DNA of 35,805 bases from assembly GCF_016428755.1 (NCBI RefSeq), contig NZ_JAELTI010000058.1:1-35805 (forward strand). Reading direction: 5' to 3'. Within the stretch, counting starts at the first letter, position 1. Every line of letters starts with the position of its first letter. Source of the stretch: Allobosea sp. ASV33. Lineage in GTDB: Bacteria; Pseudomonadota; Alphaproteobacteria; Rhizobiales; Beijerinckiaceae. A model generated the notes under the pieces. The model saw only the letters and a program-made list of their open reading frames with translations, was not told the origin of the DNA and made no database searches. Below, in pieces: positions 24,732 to 32,693 of the stretch. The translations under genes and the position numbers were made by a program.

Positions 24732-25547
24732 TTACCGGTTGCCGATGCCCCACATCGCGAAAAGGCGACGCCGGACGAGGAAGATGAAGAGGACGGACGG
24801 CACGATCAGCACGAGGCCGCCCGCGAATTGCAGATGCAGCGGCGATTCCGAGAGAACCGAGAGCAGATAGGCGGTCAGCGTACGCTGCCTGACCGTCAGT
24901 ACTGATGCCGCGAAGACCTCGTTCCAGGAGAGCACGAAGGCGAAGATTGATGCCGCTGCGATCCCCGGCAGCGCCAGCGGCAGCACCACGCGCAGGAAAC
25001 CGGTGAAGCGGGAGCAGCCGAAGACCCAGGCGGCCTCCTCCAGCTCCTTTGGGATGCCCATGAAAAGGCTGGCGCAAACCAGCGTCGCGAAGGGCGTCGC
25101 CAGCACCGCATGGACCAACGCAACGCCGAAAGGCGTGTCGTAGACTCCGAGCCGAATGAAGGAGACGGTGAGCGGCAGGGCCAGGATCGCGACGGGGAAG
25201 GCCCGCGTCATCAGGATCAGCACGCGATAGGCGCCCGCCCCCCTGAAGCGGAAGCGGGCGAGCGCATAGCCGGCGGGCACGCCGAGCGCGAGTGCCATCA
25301 CCATGGTCATCGCAGCGGCCTGGATGCTGACCCAGGCTGCGCGCCAGACGCCCTCGATCGCCAAGAACGTCTTCAGGGCCTCGAAAGTCGCACCGAACGG
25401 CGCGAAGGGCTTGGGCCATTGCGCGACGATATCGCGGCCGCCCAGCGCCCCCAACGCCAGCAGGTAGATCGGCAGCAGCGTCCAGACGCAGAGCACAGCA
25501 ACGCCGGTCCAGAACAGCGCGCGGTTCGAGCCGATGGTGCTGGTCAT
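24732..25547 (-). CDS. Carbohydrate ABC transporter permease (MalG/UgpE type)
   Basis: 271 aa, about six transmembrane segments, starting with 'LFWTGVAVLCVWTLLPIYLLALGAL'. The EAA loop is 'PKELEEAAWVFGCSRFTGFLRVVLPLALPG', with its central E-E-A-A-x-x-x-G intact; family members use it to contact the ATPase. 'LSWNEVFAASVL' near the C-terminus is typical of MalG-type permeases (usually WNEF). Its ATG overlaps the stop of the preceding permease (ATGA, 25544-25547). It forms a heterodimer with that permease. Confidence 0.93.
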   Translation of the reverse strand: MTSTIGSNRALFWTGVAVLCVWTLLPIYLLALGALGGRDIVAQWPKPFAPFGATFEALKTFLAIEGVWRAAWVSIQAAAMTMVMALALGVPAGYALARFRFRGAGAYRVLILMTRAFPVAILALPLTVSFIRLGVYDTPFGVALVHAVLATPFATLVCASLFMGIPKELEEAAWVFGCSRFTGFLRVVLPLALPGIAAASIFAFVLSWNEVFAASVLTVRQRTLTAYLLSVLSESPLHLQFAGGLVLIVPSVLFIFLVRRRLFAMWGIGNR

Positions 25548-26392
25548 GAGCGCTGCTCCGCCGGCGTGCGCAGGGCGACGAGATAGAGCAGCGTCGCCGC
25601 GACCGAGATCACCATGACGAGCACGGCATAGGCGGCAGCGACCCCGTAATCCTGGCTGAAATACTGCGCATTGAAGGCTTCGCTGACGAGAACCGGGAAG
25701 TTCCGGCCGCCGAGTGCCAGGGCCATGGCGAACATCTCGAAGGCCAGCACAGTGCGCAGGATCAGCGCCGTCTGGATCGAGGGCTTGAGCAGAGGCACCG
25801 TGATGCGCGTGAAGCGCTGCCAGGGCGTGGCGCCGAAGACCTCGGCCGCCTCCTCGTATTCCTTGGGCAGGAGCTGGACGCCGGCGAGCAGGATCACGAA
25901 GACGATCGCCGTCGCCCGCCAGATCTCCGCCACGACGATGGCCGCCAGCAAAGCGGCCGGGGTTTCATAGGTCAGCCAGGCCCGGGGCTGCGAAATCAGC
26001 CCGATCTGGAATAGCACCGAGTTCAGCCAGCCCTGATCGGTCAGGATGGCCAACCAGACGAGACCGGCCGCGAGATCGGAAATGCCGAGCGGGATCGACC
26101 AGACCCAGACGAGGAGGTCGCGGCCGCGCTGGACCTTGCGCAACATCATGGTCATGCCGAGCGCTAGCGCCAATTGCAGCGGCACGGCTAGGAGAACCAC
26201 CTTGAACGTGTTCGCCAGCGCATCATGGAAATTGAGGTCGTCGGCCATGCGCCTGACATTGCCGAGCCCCCAGCCGCCATTCTCCTGGAAGGCGAGAACG
26301 GCGGTTTGCGCCAACGGGATCAGAAACAGCCCCACCAGGAAGATCACGGAGGGCGCGATCAGCAGATAAGGCAGGGCCCTGGACTCGCGCAT
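25544..26392 (-). CDS. Carbohydrate ABC transporter permease (MalF/UgpA type)
   Basis: 282 aa, about six transmembrane segments, beginning 'LPYLLIAPSVIFLVGLFLIPLAQTAVLAF', the standard start of MalF/UgpA permeases. The EAA loop is 'PKEYEEAAEVFGATPWQRFTRITVPLLKP'. GAGG precedes the ATG at good spacing, 13 nt after the binding-protein stop. It is co-transcribed with the binding protein, the second permease and the ATPase. Confidence 0.93.
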   Translation of the reverse strand: MRESRALPYLLIAPSVIFLVGLFLIPLAQTAVLAFQENGGWGLGNVRRMADDLNFHDALANTFKVVLLAVPLQLALALGMTMMLRKVQRGRDLLVWVWSIPLGISDLAAGLVWLAILTDQGWLNSVLFQIGLISQPRAWLTYETPAALLAAIVVAEIWRATAIVFVILLAGVQLLPKEYEEAAEVFGATPWQRFTRITVPLLKPSIQTALILRTVLAFEMFAMALALGGRNFPVLVSEAFNAQYFSQDYGVAAAYAVLVMVISVAATLLYLVALRTPAEQRS

Positions 26393-26405
26393 CGCTCGCC
26401 TCGCT

Positions 26406-27698
26406 TCACTGGATCGGGCAAGGATCGTCGCTAGGCCTGTCCGGCAGCCAGCAAGGTGCCTTCGTCTCGGCGATGATGCGCTTCAGCGCCTCGCCCTGCC
26501 GTTCGAGCGCGGCCTTCGGGTCCTCACCGCGCAGCACGATGCGCTGGAAGGTATCGAGATAGACCTTGTCGAACTCGCCGCCGCGCTGGTCGAGCCCGAC
26601 GGGCAGCAGGCTAACAAGCGCGTTCTTGGCGCTCGTCATCTTCTGCACGGCGTCGATCTCGAGCTTGAGCCCCGGATCGATATCGGTCGGTAGGTCGACC
26701 TTGGCGACCGGGAAGAACGCGACCGCCTTCGCCGTCTTCACCTGGACGTCGGGTCTCGTGAGGTATTCGATCAGTTGCTTGGCCTGCTCGGCCTGCGGCG
26801 CACCCTTGGCGATGGCGAGGCCGGCGACCACCGGCATATAGCCCAGCCCCTTCGGCCCAGAGGGAGCCGGGAAGGCCACGAAATCCTCCGGCTTGCGCGA
26901 GAGCGCGTCGATCAGCCTGGCGACATGGTCGAAGGCGATCCAGACATCGCCGGAGATCAAAGGCTCCTGCATGAAGCCGTAATTGGTCGAGTTCGGATTG
27001 ACGGTCTTCCAGAGCTCGCGGAATTTCGTCCACATCGCCACGGCCTCAGGCGACTTGAAGGTCGTCACCACACCGCCAGTGTAGGACGGGTAAAGATAGC
27101 CCTCGAAGAAGCGGTGCATCAGCCCGGTCGGTCCCGCCGGGAAGCCCAGCATGCGCTTGCCGGTCTTGGCCTGGATATTCGCGCCCCACTGCGCCAGCTG
27201 ATCATAGGTCAGCGCATTGATGTCCGCGCCTTCGGGCAAGAAGGGCAGCGCCTGCTTGTTGGCGACCATGATGTAGGTCGCCTGCATCCAGGGGATGAAC
27301 ATCTGCTTGGCCGTGCCGAGCTTGCCGGCTTCCACCATGCCGGCGTTCAAGCCGCGGTCCTTGAGCTTCTCCAAGACGTCGTCGAGCGGAACGAGCGAAT
27401 CCGCCGCCAGCGGCTGCAACTCGCCGTGGAGCGCGCCGATCAGGCTGGAGACCGGCTTGCCGCCCTGCTGCTCCGCGCGGATATGGACGCCAAGCTGCGG
27501 CGGCTGCTCGGTGACGAACTCGACACCGCCGGGGAAGTCCTTGAGAATATCCGAACGTAGCTTCTGCGCCGACTCGATCGGGCGCAATTGCGTGGACAGG
27601 AACACGACCTCCGCGGCTGCGGGCGTCGCGAGCCAGGCAAGCGTCAGGGCAGCAACGGCGGCGGAACGCCTAAGCCGTGTCGTGAAGCCTTTCGTCAT
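26406..27698 (-). CDS. Sugar-type ABC transporter substrate-binding protein (family 1)
   Basis: 430 aa from the ATG at 27698; a longer in-frame start at 27803 would lie inside the lacI gene. GGAGGAG lies 8 nt upstream, which supports this start. A Sec signal is clear: positive 'RLRRS', the hydrophobic 'AAVAALTLAWLAT', then 'PAAA' as cleavage site. The mature protein has the extracellular solute-binding type 1 layout ('YIMVANKQALPF', 'TYDQLAQWGANIQAKTG', 'GDVWIAFDHVARLIDAL', 'AKQLIEYLTRPDVQ'). Family 1 proteins bind oligosaccharides, glycerol-phosphate, polyols and glycosylated compatible solutes. Its first 29 nt overlap the 3' end of lacI in another frame, an unusually long overlap. Confidence 0.92.
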   Translation of the reverse strand: MTKGFTTRLRRSAAVAALTLAWLATPAAAEVVFLSTQLRPIESAQKLRSDILKDFPGGVEFVTEQPPQLGVHIRAEQQGGKPVSSLIGALHGELQPLAADSLVPLDDVLEKLKDRGLNAGMVEAGKLGTAKQMFIPWMQATYIMVANKQALPFLPEGADINALTYDQLAQWGANIQAKTGKRMLGFPAGPTGLMHRFFEGYLYPSYTGGVVTTFKSPEAVAMWTKFRELWKTVNPNSTNYGFMQEPLISGDVWIAFDHVARLIDALSRKPEDFVAFPAPSGPKGLGYMPVVAGLAIAKGAPQAEQAKQLIEYLTRPDVQVKTAKAVAFFPVAKVDLPTDIDPGLKLEIDAVQKMTSAKNALVSLLPVGLDQRGGEFDKVYLDTFQRIVLRGEDPKAALERQGEALKRIIAETKAPCWLPDRPSDDPCPIQ

Positions 27699-28749
27699 CG
27701 GATTTCTCCTCCCTGGAGATAGTGCGACTCTTCGTTTGGCCGCTTGGGTTTGGAACGGGTCCGTCGGACCGGCGCGGAACAAGCGTCGCGCCCCGCAACT
27801 CATTCATCCCGGCGCCCTCCTGGCCGGCGAGCTGGGCCAGCAGCATGTCGAGCATGCGCCCGGCTGCGCCTTCGATATCGGGGTCGTAGCTGGTCAGCGG
27901 TGTCGCCGCGTAATTGGACACCGGCGAATTGTCGTAGCCGATCACGGAGACATCGTAGCCGGGGCGAAGACCTGCATCACCGAGCGCATGCAAGGCTCCG
28001 ATCGCAAGGCGATCTGTAGCGCAGAGCAACGCGGTCGGCCGCTCCGGCCCGGCAAGCAACTCGTGAGCCAGACGGTGGCCGTTTTCCTCGTTGGGCTCGG
28101 CGAAGCGCGTGGGGCCGTGCGGCAAGCCTGCCTCCGCAAGCGCAGCACGCCAGCCGGCCTCCCGGAAGAAGCCGAAGCTGTAATCGAGCGGGGCACCGAT
28201 GAAACCGATGCGACAATGGCCGAACCCAACGAGACGCTGCGTCGCTTCGCGGAAGGCGCGCGTGCCGTCGATGTCGACGCTGGCGTGCCCGCCGGCGCGC
28301 GTGCGCCCATGAGTGACGAAGGGCAGGCGCGCGTGCCTGAGATAGGCGATACGATCGTCGTCGAGGCGGGTCCGCGCCACGATCATCGCATCGACGCGCC
28401 GGTTCTCGACGAACTGCCGGTACAACGCCAGCTCTTCCGATCCGCTGCGCGCGCTGGAAACGATGAGATCGAGCCCGGCTTCCGCCAGGCGGGGACCGAT
28501 CGCGGCGATCAACCTTAGAAAGAAGGGCTCGCCCAACTGGCCGGGGCCGGTGGGCAGGACGATGCCGACGGCATCACTCCGGCCGCCGCGCAGGCGGCGC
28601 GCTACTGCGTTGGGGCGATACCCGATCCGCTCGGCCTCTCCAATTACCCGCTTGCGAGTCGTCTCAGCGACGTCGCTATAGCCGCCCAGCGCCCGCGAGA
28701 CGGTCGTTACGGAGAGACCCAGGGAGGTTGCGATCTGTGAGAGCGACAC
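27670..28749 (-). CDS. LacI-family transcriptional repressor of the glycoside operon
   Basis: 359 aa with a GTG start at 28749. The N-terminal helix-turn-helix is 'LSQIATSLGLSVTTVSRALGG' without the last residue, followed by the hinge 'NAVARRLRGGRSDAVGIV'. The periplasmic-binding-protein-like sensor domain runs from about residue 60 to 330, with family blocks 'RRVDAMIVARTR', 'CATDRLAIGALHALGDAGLRPG' and 'VSVIGYDN'. A C-terminal tail of about 25 residues ('PSGQTKSRTISREEKSD') is charged and probably disordered. It lies over the binding-protein start. It is first in the operon and an 18-bp perfect operator lies 12 bp upstream of its start, so autoregulation with induction by an imported sugar derivative is likely. 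Confidence 0.93.
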   Translation of the reverse strand: MSLSQIATSLGLSVTTVSRALGGYSDVAETTRKRVIGEAERIGYRPNAVARRLRGGRSDAVGIVLPTGPGQLGEPFFLRLIAAIGPRLAEAGLDLIVSSARSGSEELALYRQFVENRRVDAMIVARTRLDDDRIAYLRHARLPFVTHGRTRAGGHASVDIDGTRAFREATQRLVGFGHCRIGFIGAPLDYSFGFFREAGWRAALAEAGLPHGPTRFAEPNEENGHRLAHELLAGPERPTALLCATDRLAIGALHALGDAGLRPGYDVSVIGYDNSPVSNYAATPLTSYDPDIEGAAGRMLDMLLAQLAGQEGAGMNELRGATLVPRRSDGPVPNPSGQTKSRTISREEKSDDERLHDTA

Positions 28750-28761
28750 GAGCAGAAGCTA

Positions 28762-28785
28762 ATCCGAAACGTTTCGGATGGTCAA
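28762..28785 (-). promoter_or_regulatory. LacI operator and promoter region of the glycoside operon
   Basis: ATCCGAAACGTTTCGGAT (28762-28779) is a perfect 18-bp palindrome with the central CG typical of LacI-family operators. On the minus strand a TTGACC box (28785-28780) stands immediately upstream and could serve as a -35 element. The operator would then fill the spacer to a poor -10 (TTAGCT, 28762-28757), an ideal position for repression. The palindrome is certain, its repressor assignment is strong by context, and the -10 is weak. Confidence 0.75.
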
Positions 28786-29260
28786 ATATTTGCATAACCT
28801 ACCTGAAGCCGTGTCATCTCCGCCACGGGCTTTCCGCTCGGCACGGGCTGCGCTCGCGTGCCTGTCGCCCTGGCGGGAATGCTGCACAAGCGCCGGCGAC
28901 AACCATCAGGTCGCGCCCGTTCACGTCCAGTTCTCCGGGAGTTGGCATATCGGTCTCCCATTTTGGGAAACCGCGGCCAAGGCTGGTCCCGCACGCCGCT
29001 TTGAAAAATAGAACAACCGAAAGAGCGACCAGTTCATTATCGTTCTAAAATGTTCCGCTCACGTGATCGCCAGTTCGCCGGGGACGGTAGCGCTGCTCGG
29101 GCGCCGATCGCGGTCGCGGCTTCCTACTCCCGTCGACGGGCGTCGTGGGCGCTGAGGGGTAGCCGAATAATGTCCGGCTTTCGACGAAGCGCCAACGTCG
29201 GCAAGTGGCGCCAAGCGCCCTCGCGGTAGCCTACCGTGGTGGCGGCGACATCCAAGCCGA
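28780..29260. other. 481-bp gap without a recognised gene
   Basis: The stretch lies between the LacI promoter and the 3' end of a LysR gene. It contains three GTTC units at exact 10-bp spacing (29032, 29042, 29052) in an AT-richer patch that looks like a former promoter, and dispersed repeat copy B (29169-29210). A short open frame from 29050 after the GTTC units codes for nothing I recognise. Confidence 0.4.
29169..29210 (+). repeat. Dispersed intergenic repeat, copy B
   Basis: Begins AATGTCCGGCTTTCGACG, continues with GCCAACGTCGG and ends AGTGGCG. It matches copies at 14145, 19675 and 35473 in order and spacing with a few indels. It lies about 50 bp beyond the 3' end of the leftward LysR gene. 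Confidence 0.55.
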
Positions 29261-30139
29261 TTACCCGCTGCCCAACAGAATCTCGACGAAGCATGCTGCG
29301 AGGCGGCTCAAAGGCCGGCTACGAACGGTCATCAGGCATATTGTGATCGGCAATTCCGGCGTCACATCCAGCCTCACCAGCCCGTCGAAGCGCTGAGCCT
29401 GGGTCAGCAGGCTGTCGATCAGGATCACGTCCCCCTGGCGCGCCAGCAGATGGGCGGCGGAAATGCTGTAGGGCACGGTCATGAACGGCGCATAGTCGAT
29501 GCCGGCCTGCTCGTGGGCCCGCGCGATCAGCCAACCCAGTGGCGATTTCTCGCGGTCGAAGCAGATCAGCCGCCGGTCCCTGAGCTCGGGCAGGCTGACC
29601 CGGCCACGGCGCGCCAGTGGATCGTCTTCGCGGACAAGGGCGATGATCGAGGCCTGTGCGAAGGGTGTCAGGGCGATGTCGTCGGTGACGCGGGGCGAGA
29701 ACATGACACCGAGATCGGCCGCCCCCTTCGACAGTTCAGTCGGCGCGTCGCCCATGATCAGCTCGATGCGCGCCTCGGGATAGTCGGTCACCAGCCGCCG
29801 GATCGCCTGCGCGATCAGCCCCTGTCCGATGCTGGGCGTCGATGCGATCCGCAGCGGCAGGGCGCGCCCGGACCGCACGTCGCCGACCGCTCCACGCAAG
29901 GCATGCCAGGCATCCTCGACATGCCCCAGCGCCGACATCAGGCCCTGGGCCTCGGCGCGCAGGACTAGGCGGCCGTCACTGCGATCGAAGACCTGGACGC
30001 CGAGAACTGCCTCACTGCGGGCGATGATCTTGCTGACGGCCGATTGCGTCAGGTGAAGCTGCCGCGCGGCCTCGACGGTGGTGCCGCAACGGTCGACGGC
30101 GCGAAGGACCTTCGCGTGGGATGGCGCCAACGATTTCAT
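29261..30139 (-). CDS. LysR-family transcriptional regulator (second of tandem pair)
   Basis: 292 aa. The N-terminal winged helix is visible: 'VDRCGTTVEAARQLHLTQSAVSKIIARSEAVLG' has the LysR pattern A-A-x-x-L-x-x-[ST]-Q-[SP]-A-[VL]-S, followed by 'VQVFDRSDGRLVLRAEAQGL'. The effector domain starts near residue 90 ('LPLRIASTPSIGQGLI'). The start overlaps the stop of the upstream LysR gene (ATGA, 30136-30139), so both are made together. The pair is divergent from the oligopeptide-type importer genes at 31132, which they probably control. The usual LysR motif 'FxRxxxxxxLTxAG' is modified to 'LVLRAEAQG'. Confidence 0.9.
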   Translation of the reverse strand: MKSLAPSHAKVLRAVDRCGTTVEAARQLHLTQSAVSKIIARSEAVLGVQVFDRSDGRLVLRAEAQGLMSALGHVEDAWHALRGAVGDVRSGRALPLRIASTPSIGQGLIAQAIRRLVTDYPEARIELIMGDAPTELSKGAADLGVMFSPRVTDDIALTPFAQASIIALVREDDPLARRGRVSLPELRDRRLICFDREKSPLGWLIARAHEQAGIDYAPFMTVPYSISAAHLLARQGDVILIDSLLTQAQRFDGLVRLDVTPELPITICLMTVRSRPLSRLAACFVEILLGSG

Positions 30140-31011
30140 GCATCCGTCCCGACGAGATGCTCCAGCAGGATGCGTGCGGCATGGTCGAGCGGCGCGCCGT
30201 CGCGATGATGCGCGAAAGCGGTGACCAGGGGGCTCTGATCGAGCGGGCGCACCGCCAGACCCTGCGTCAGGCCGCTGCTGATGACGAAGCCATCGACGAC
30301 GGCGATGCCGACACCCTCGCGCGCCAGATGACAGGCACTGTCCGTATGGCGGACGGTGATCGCGATCCGGTCGGACAGGCCGATCCGCCCCAATGCGTCT
30401 TGAAAGCTGTCGGCCAGGCTGATGCCGTCCGGCCCGTAGCTGATCAGGCGCTCGCCTTCGAGGGCGTCGCGCGCCAGCCGGTCGCAGGCGGCGCGCGGAT
30501 GAGCCTCGTGGAGCACGCAGACGAGCGGGCTGCAGCGCAGCGCGATATCCCGCAGCCCTTCCGTCGCCATCGGGCCGTAGGAAATCGCAAGATCGACCTC
30601 ATTGGCGCTGAGATAGTCGCGGACATGGTCGAACATCACCTCGACGGCGGCCCGATCGTCCAGATCGCGACGCGCCCCCGCGATCGCCGGTGGCAGGATG
30701 CTGTGCGCCAGCCCGGGGACGGTCGCTATCCGCAGCCGATCGGCCATGCCGACGCGGATCATGTCGGCTTCATGATGGGCTCGGCGCAGGGCGCCGAAGG
30801 CCGGCCGCGCCAGCCGGTTCAGCTCCAGCGCCTCGGGCGTCGGGGTCAGGCGCCCCTGGACGATCGCGACGAGGCTGAGATCGAGTTCCTTTTCCGCCAG
30901 GCGCAGCGACTTGATCACGGCCGACTGGCTGACGCCGAGCCCTTGCGCCGCTTCACCGGTGCCGCCGAGGCGGACGAAGGCGTCGATCACCTGAAGCGCG
31001 CCCAGTCTCAT
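30136..31011 (-). CDS. LysR-family transcriptional regulator (first of tandem pair)
   Basis: 291 aa. The winged helix is 'LQVIDAFVRLGGTGEAAQGL' followed by 'GVSQSAVIKSLRLAEKELDL', with VSQSAV as the recognition turn; then 'GRLTPTPEALELNRLARP' as the wing and linker. The effector domain follows ('DRLRIATVPGLAHSILPPAI'). It is distantly related to the LysR encoded directly downstream (both about 290 aa with similar layout), pointing to an old duplication. Its start is 120 bp from the start of the divergent binding-protein gene, the usual LysR arrangement, so the gap probably holds the binding sites. I found no unambiguous T-N11-A box. Confidence 0.9.
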   Translation of the reverse strand: MRLGALQVIDAFVRLGGTGEAAQGLGVSQSAVIKSLRLAEKELDLSLVAIVQGRLTPTPEALELNRLARPAFGALRRAHHEADMIRVGMADRLRIATVPGLAHSILPPAIAGARRDLDDRAAVEVMFDHVRDYLSANEVDLAISYGPMATEGLRDIALRCSPLVCVLHEAHPRAACDRLARDALEGERLISYGPDGISLADSFQDALGRIGLSDRIAITVRHTDSACHLAREGVGIAVVDGFVISSGLTQGLAVRPLDQSPLVTAFAHHRDGAPLDHAARILLEHLVGTDA

Positions 31012-31131
31012 CCACGCTATTCCATTTGGTTGATAATCTTGCCGAATGTTTCATTTGCGAGACTAGGCATGGCCATGGAAGGTTGCAAGCCGCCGCCGCC
31101 GAGGCAGAGCGGCCAAGATCAGGGGATATCC

Positions 31132-32658
31132 ATGACTACATTCCGCTCCATGGTGTCGGCTGCCGCGCTCGCGCTTTCCGTTCTCGGCCCGGCGCTGACC
31201 GTCGCGCCCTCATCCGCCTTCGCGCAGGGCGTTCTCAAGCTGGCGCAGACGCAGGATCTCGTCTCGCTCGATCCGATCGCGACCAGCGACAACCCGTCGA
31301 TCCATGCCCAACTGCTGATCTATGACACCCTGCTGCGCCCAAGCCCGGATGCCAGCAAGCTGGAGCCTGGCCTCGCCGAGAGCTGGACGGTGAGCGATGA
31401 CGGCCTGACCTACAGCTTCAAGCTCAGGGCGGCGAAGTTCTCGGACGGAACGCCCGTCACCGCTGCCGACGTCGCCTTCTCGCTGAAGCGTGCCGGCAGC
31501 GATGCGTCGAGCTGGAAGCGCTTCTTCGCTGGGATCGATGCGATCGAGACGCCGGACGACCGCACCGTCGTGCTCAAGCTCAAGACCGTGTTCACGCCAC
31601 TGCTCAACAACCTCGCCCTGTTTTCCTCGGCCATCCTGCCGCAGAAGGCCTTCGAGGCGGCGCCCGACAAGTTCTTCGAGAAGCCGATCGGCTCCGGGCC
31701 CTTCACCGTGGCGGCCTGGAACAAGGGGCAGGCGCTTTCCCTCAAGAAGAACGCGCATTACTGGCAGGTCGGCAAGCCGAGCCTCGACGGCGCCGAGATT
31801 CTCGTCCTGCCTGAGGGCAACAGCCGCGTGCTGAAGCTGCAGGCCGGCGAGATCGACGCCGCGCTTGAGATCCCGCTCAACCAGATGCAGAGCCTGGGCC
31901 GCGCCGGCACCATCAAGACCGCGGTCGCCAACGTGCTGCGCAGCGATTTCGTGCTGCTGAACACCAAGAAGAAGCCCTTCGACGATGTCCGCGTCCGCCA
32001 GGCGCTGAACTACGCCATCGACAAGGAAGGCTTGGTCAAGGCACTGCTCTACGGCGCCGGCAAGGTGGCGAACTCGCCGATGCCACTGATGGCTTATGCC
32101 GATCCCGATCTGAAACCCTATGCGCATGACATCGCCAAGGCCAAGGCCCAGCTCAAGGAAGCCGGCTATGCCGACGGTTTCAAGACGTCGCTGCTGGTGC
32201 ATTCGGGCCGGCCGCTGCACCGCCAGGTCGGCCAGGCGCTGCAAAGCGCGCTCGCGCAGATCGGCGTCACCGCCGAGATCCGCCTCGTCGAGGGCGGCAC
32301 GCACTGGTCGACCACCAAGGCCGGCGACTACGAGATGGCCGTCTCCTATGCCTCCAGCGACACGATCGACCCCGACCAGATGGCGGGCTTCCTGATCGTC
32401 AATCCGGAGCGCGCCAACGCCTACCACACCGAGTGGAGGAACGAGCGCGTCAACGAACTCTACGAGAAGGAGCGCGCCACCCGAGACGGGCCGGAGCGCG
32501 GCGCGATGTTCAGGGAGATGGTCAAGCTCTCCCATGACGGGGCGCCCTCGATCTTCCTGTTCTACCCCGGCACGCCATATGCGTATCGCAGCAATGTCAG
32601 CGGCTTCGAGGTGTTGCCGACCGGCAATTTCCGCCTCGAAGACGTCAAGCTGAAGTGA
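31132..32658 (+). CDS. ABC transporter substrate-binding protein, family 5 (second oligopeptide-type importer)
   Basis: 508 aa from the ATG at 31132, preceded by AGGGGA 6-7 nt upstream. The open frame extends far upstream but only as antisense of a LysR gene. The Sec signal is 'MVSAAALALSVLGPALTVAP' and the cleavage site is 'AFAQ'. The mature protein shows SBP_bac_5 blocks: 'LLIYDTLLRPSPDASKLEPG', 'LAESWTVSDDGLTYSFKLR', 'KFSDGTPVTAADVAFSLKR', 'PIGSGPFTVAAW' and 'VRQALNYAIDKEGLV'. It is not a close copy of the family-5 protein at 7038. It serves the permeases directly downstream. The likely ligand is a short peptide or amide, given the beta-lactamase-like hydrolase in the same operon. Confidence 0.93.
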   Translation: MTTFRSMVSAAALALSVLGPALTVAPSSAFAQGVLKLAQTQDLVSLDPIATSDNPSIHAQLLIYDTLLRPSPDASKLEPGLAESWTVSDDGLTYSFKLRAAKFSDGTPVTAADVAFSLKRAGSDASSWKRFFAGIDAIETPDDRTVVLKLKTVFTPLLNNLALFSSAILPQKAFEAAPDKFFEKPIGSGPFTVAAWNKGQALSLKKNAHYWQVGKPSLDGAEILVLPEGNSRVLKLQAGEIDAALEIPLNQMQSLGRAGTIKTAVANVLRSDFVLLNTKKKPFDDVRVRQALNYAIDKEGLVKALLYGAGKVANSPMPLMAYADPDLKPYAHDIAKAKAQLKEAGYADGFKTSLLVHSGRPLHRQVGQALQSALAQIGVTAEIRLVEGGTHWSTTKAGDYEMAVSYASSDTIDPDQMAGFLIVNPERANAYHTEWRNERVNELYEKERATRDGPERGAMFREMVKLSHDGAPSIFLFYPGTPYAYRSNVSGFEVLPTGNFRLEDVKLK

Positions 32659-32693
32659 GGAAGGGGCGGCTCCCGGCCGCCCGGCCCGCTGCC

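Noticed and set aside
29032..29055. LexA/SOS box
   Set aside because: The alphaproteobacterial SOS box is GTTC-N7-GTTC; here the spacing is N6.
30121..31131. Long N-terminal extension of the second family-5 binding protein
   Set aside because: It reads antisense through a LysR gene. The ATG at 31132 has a good ribosome-binding site and is followed by a proper signal peptide.
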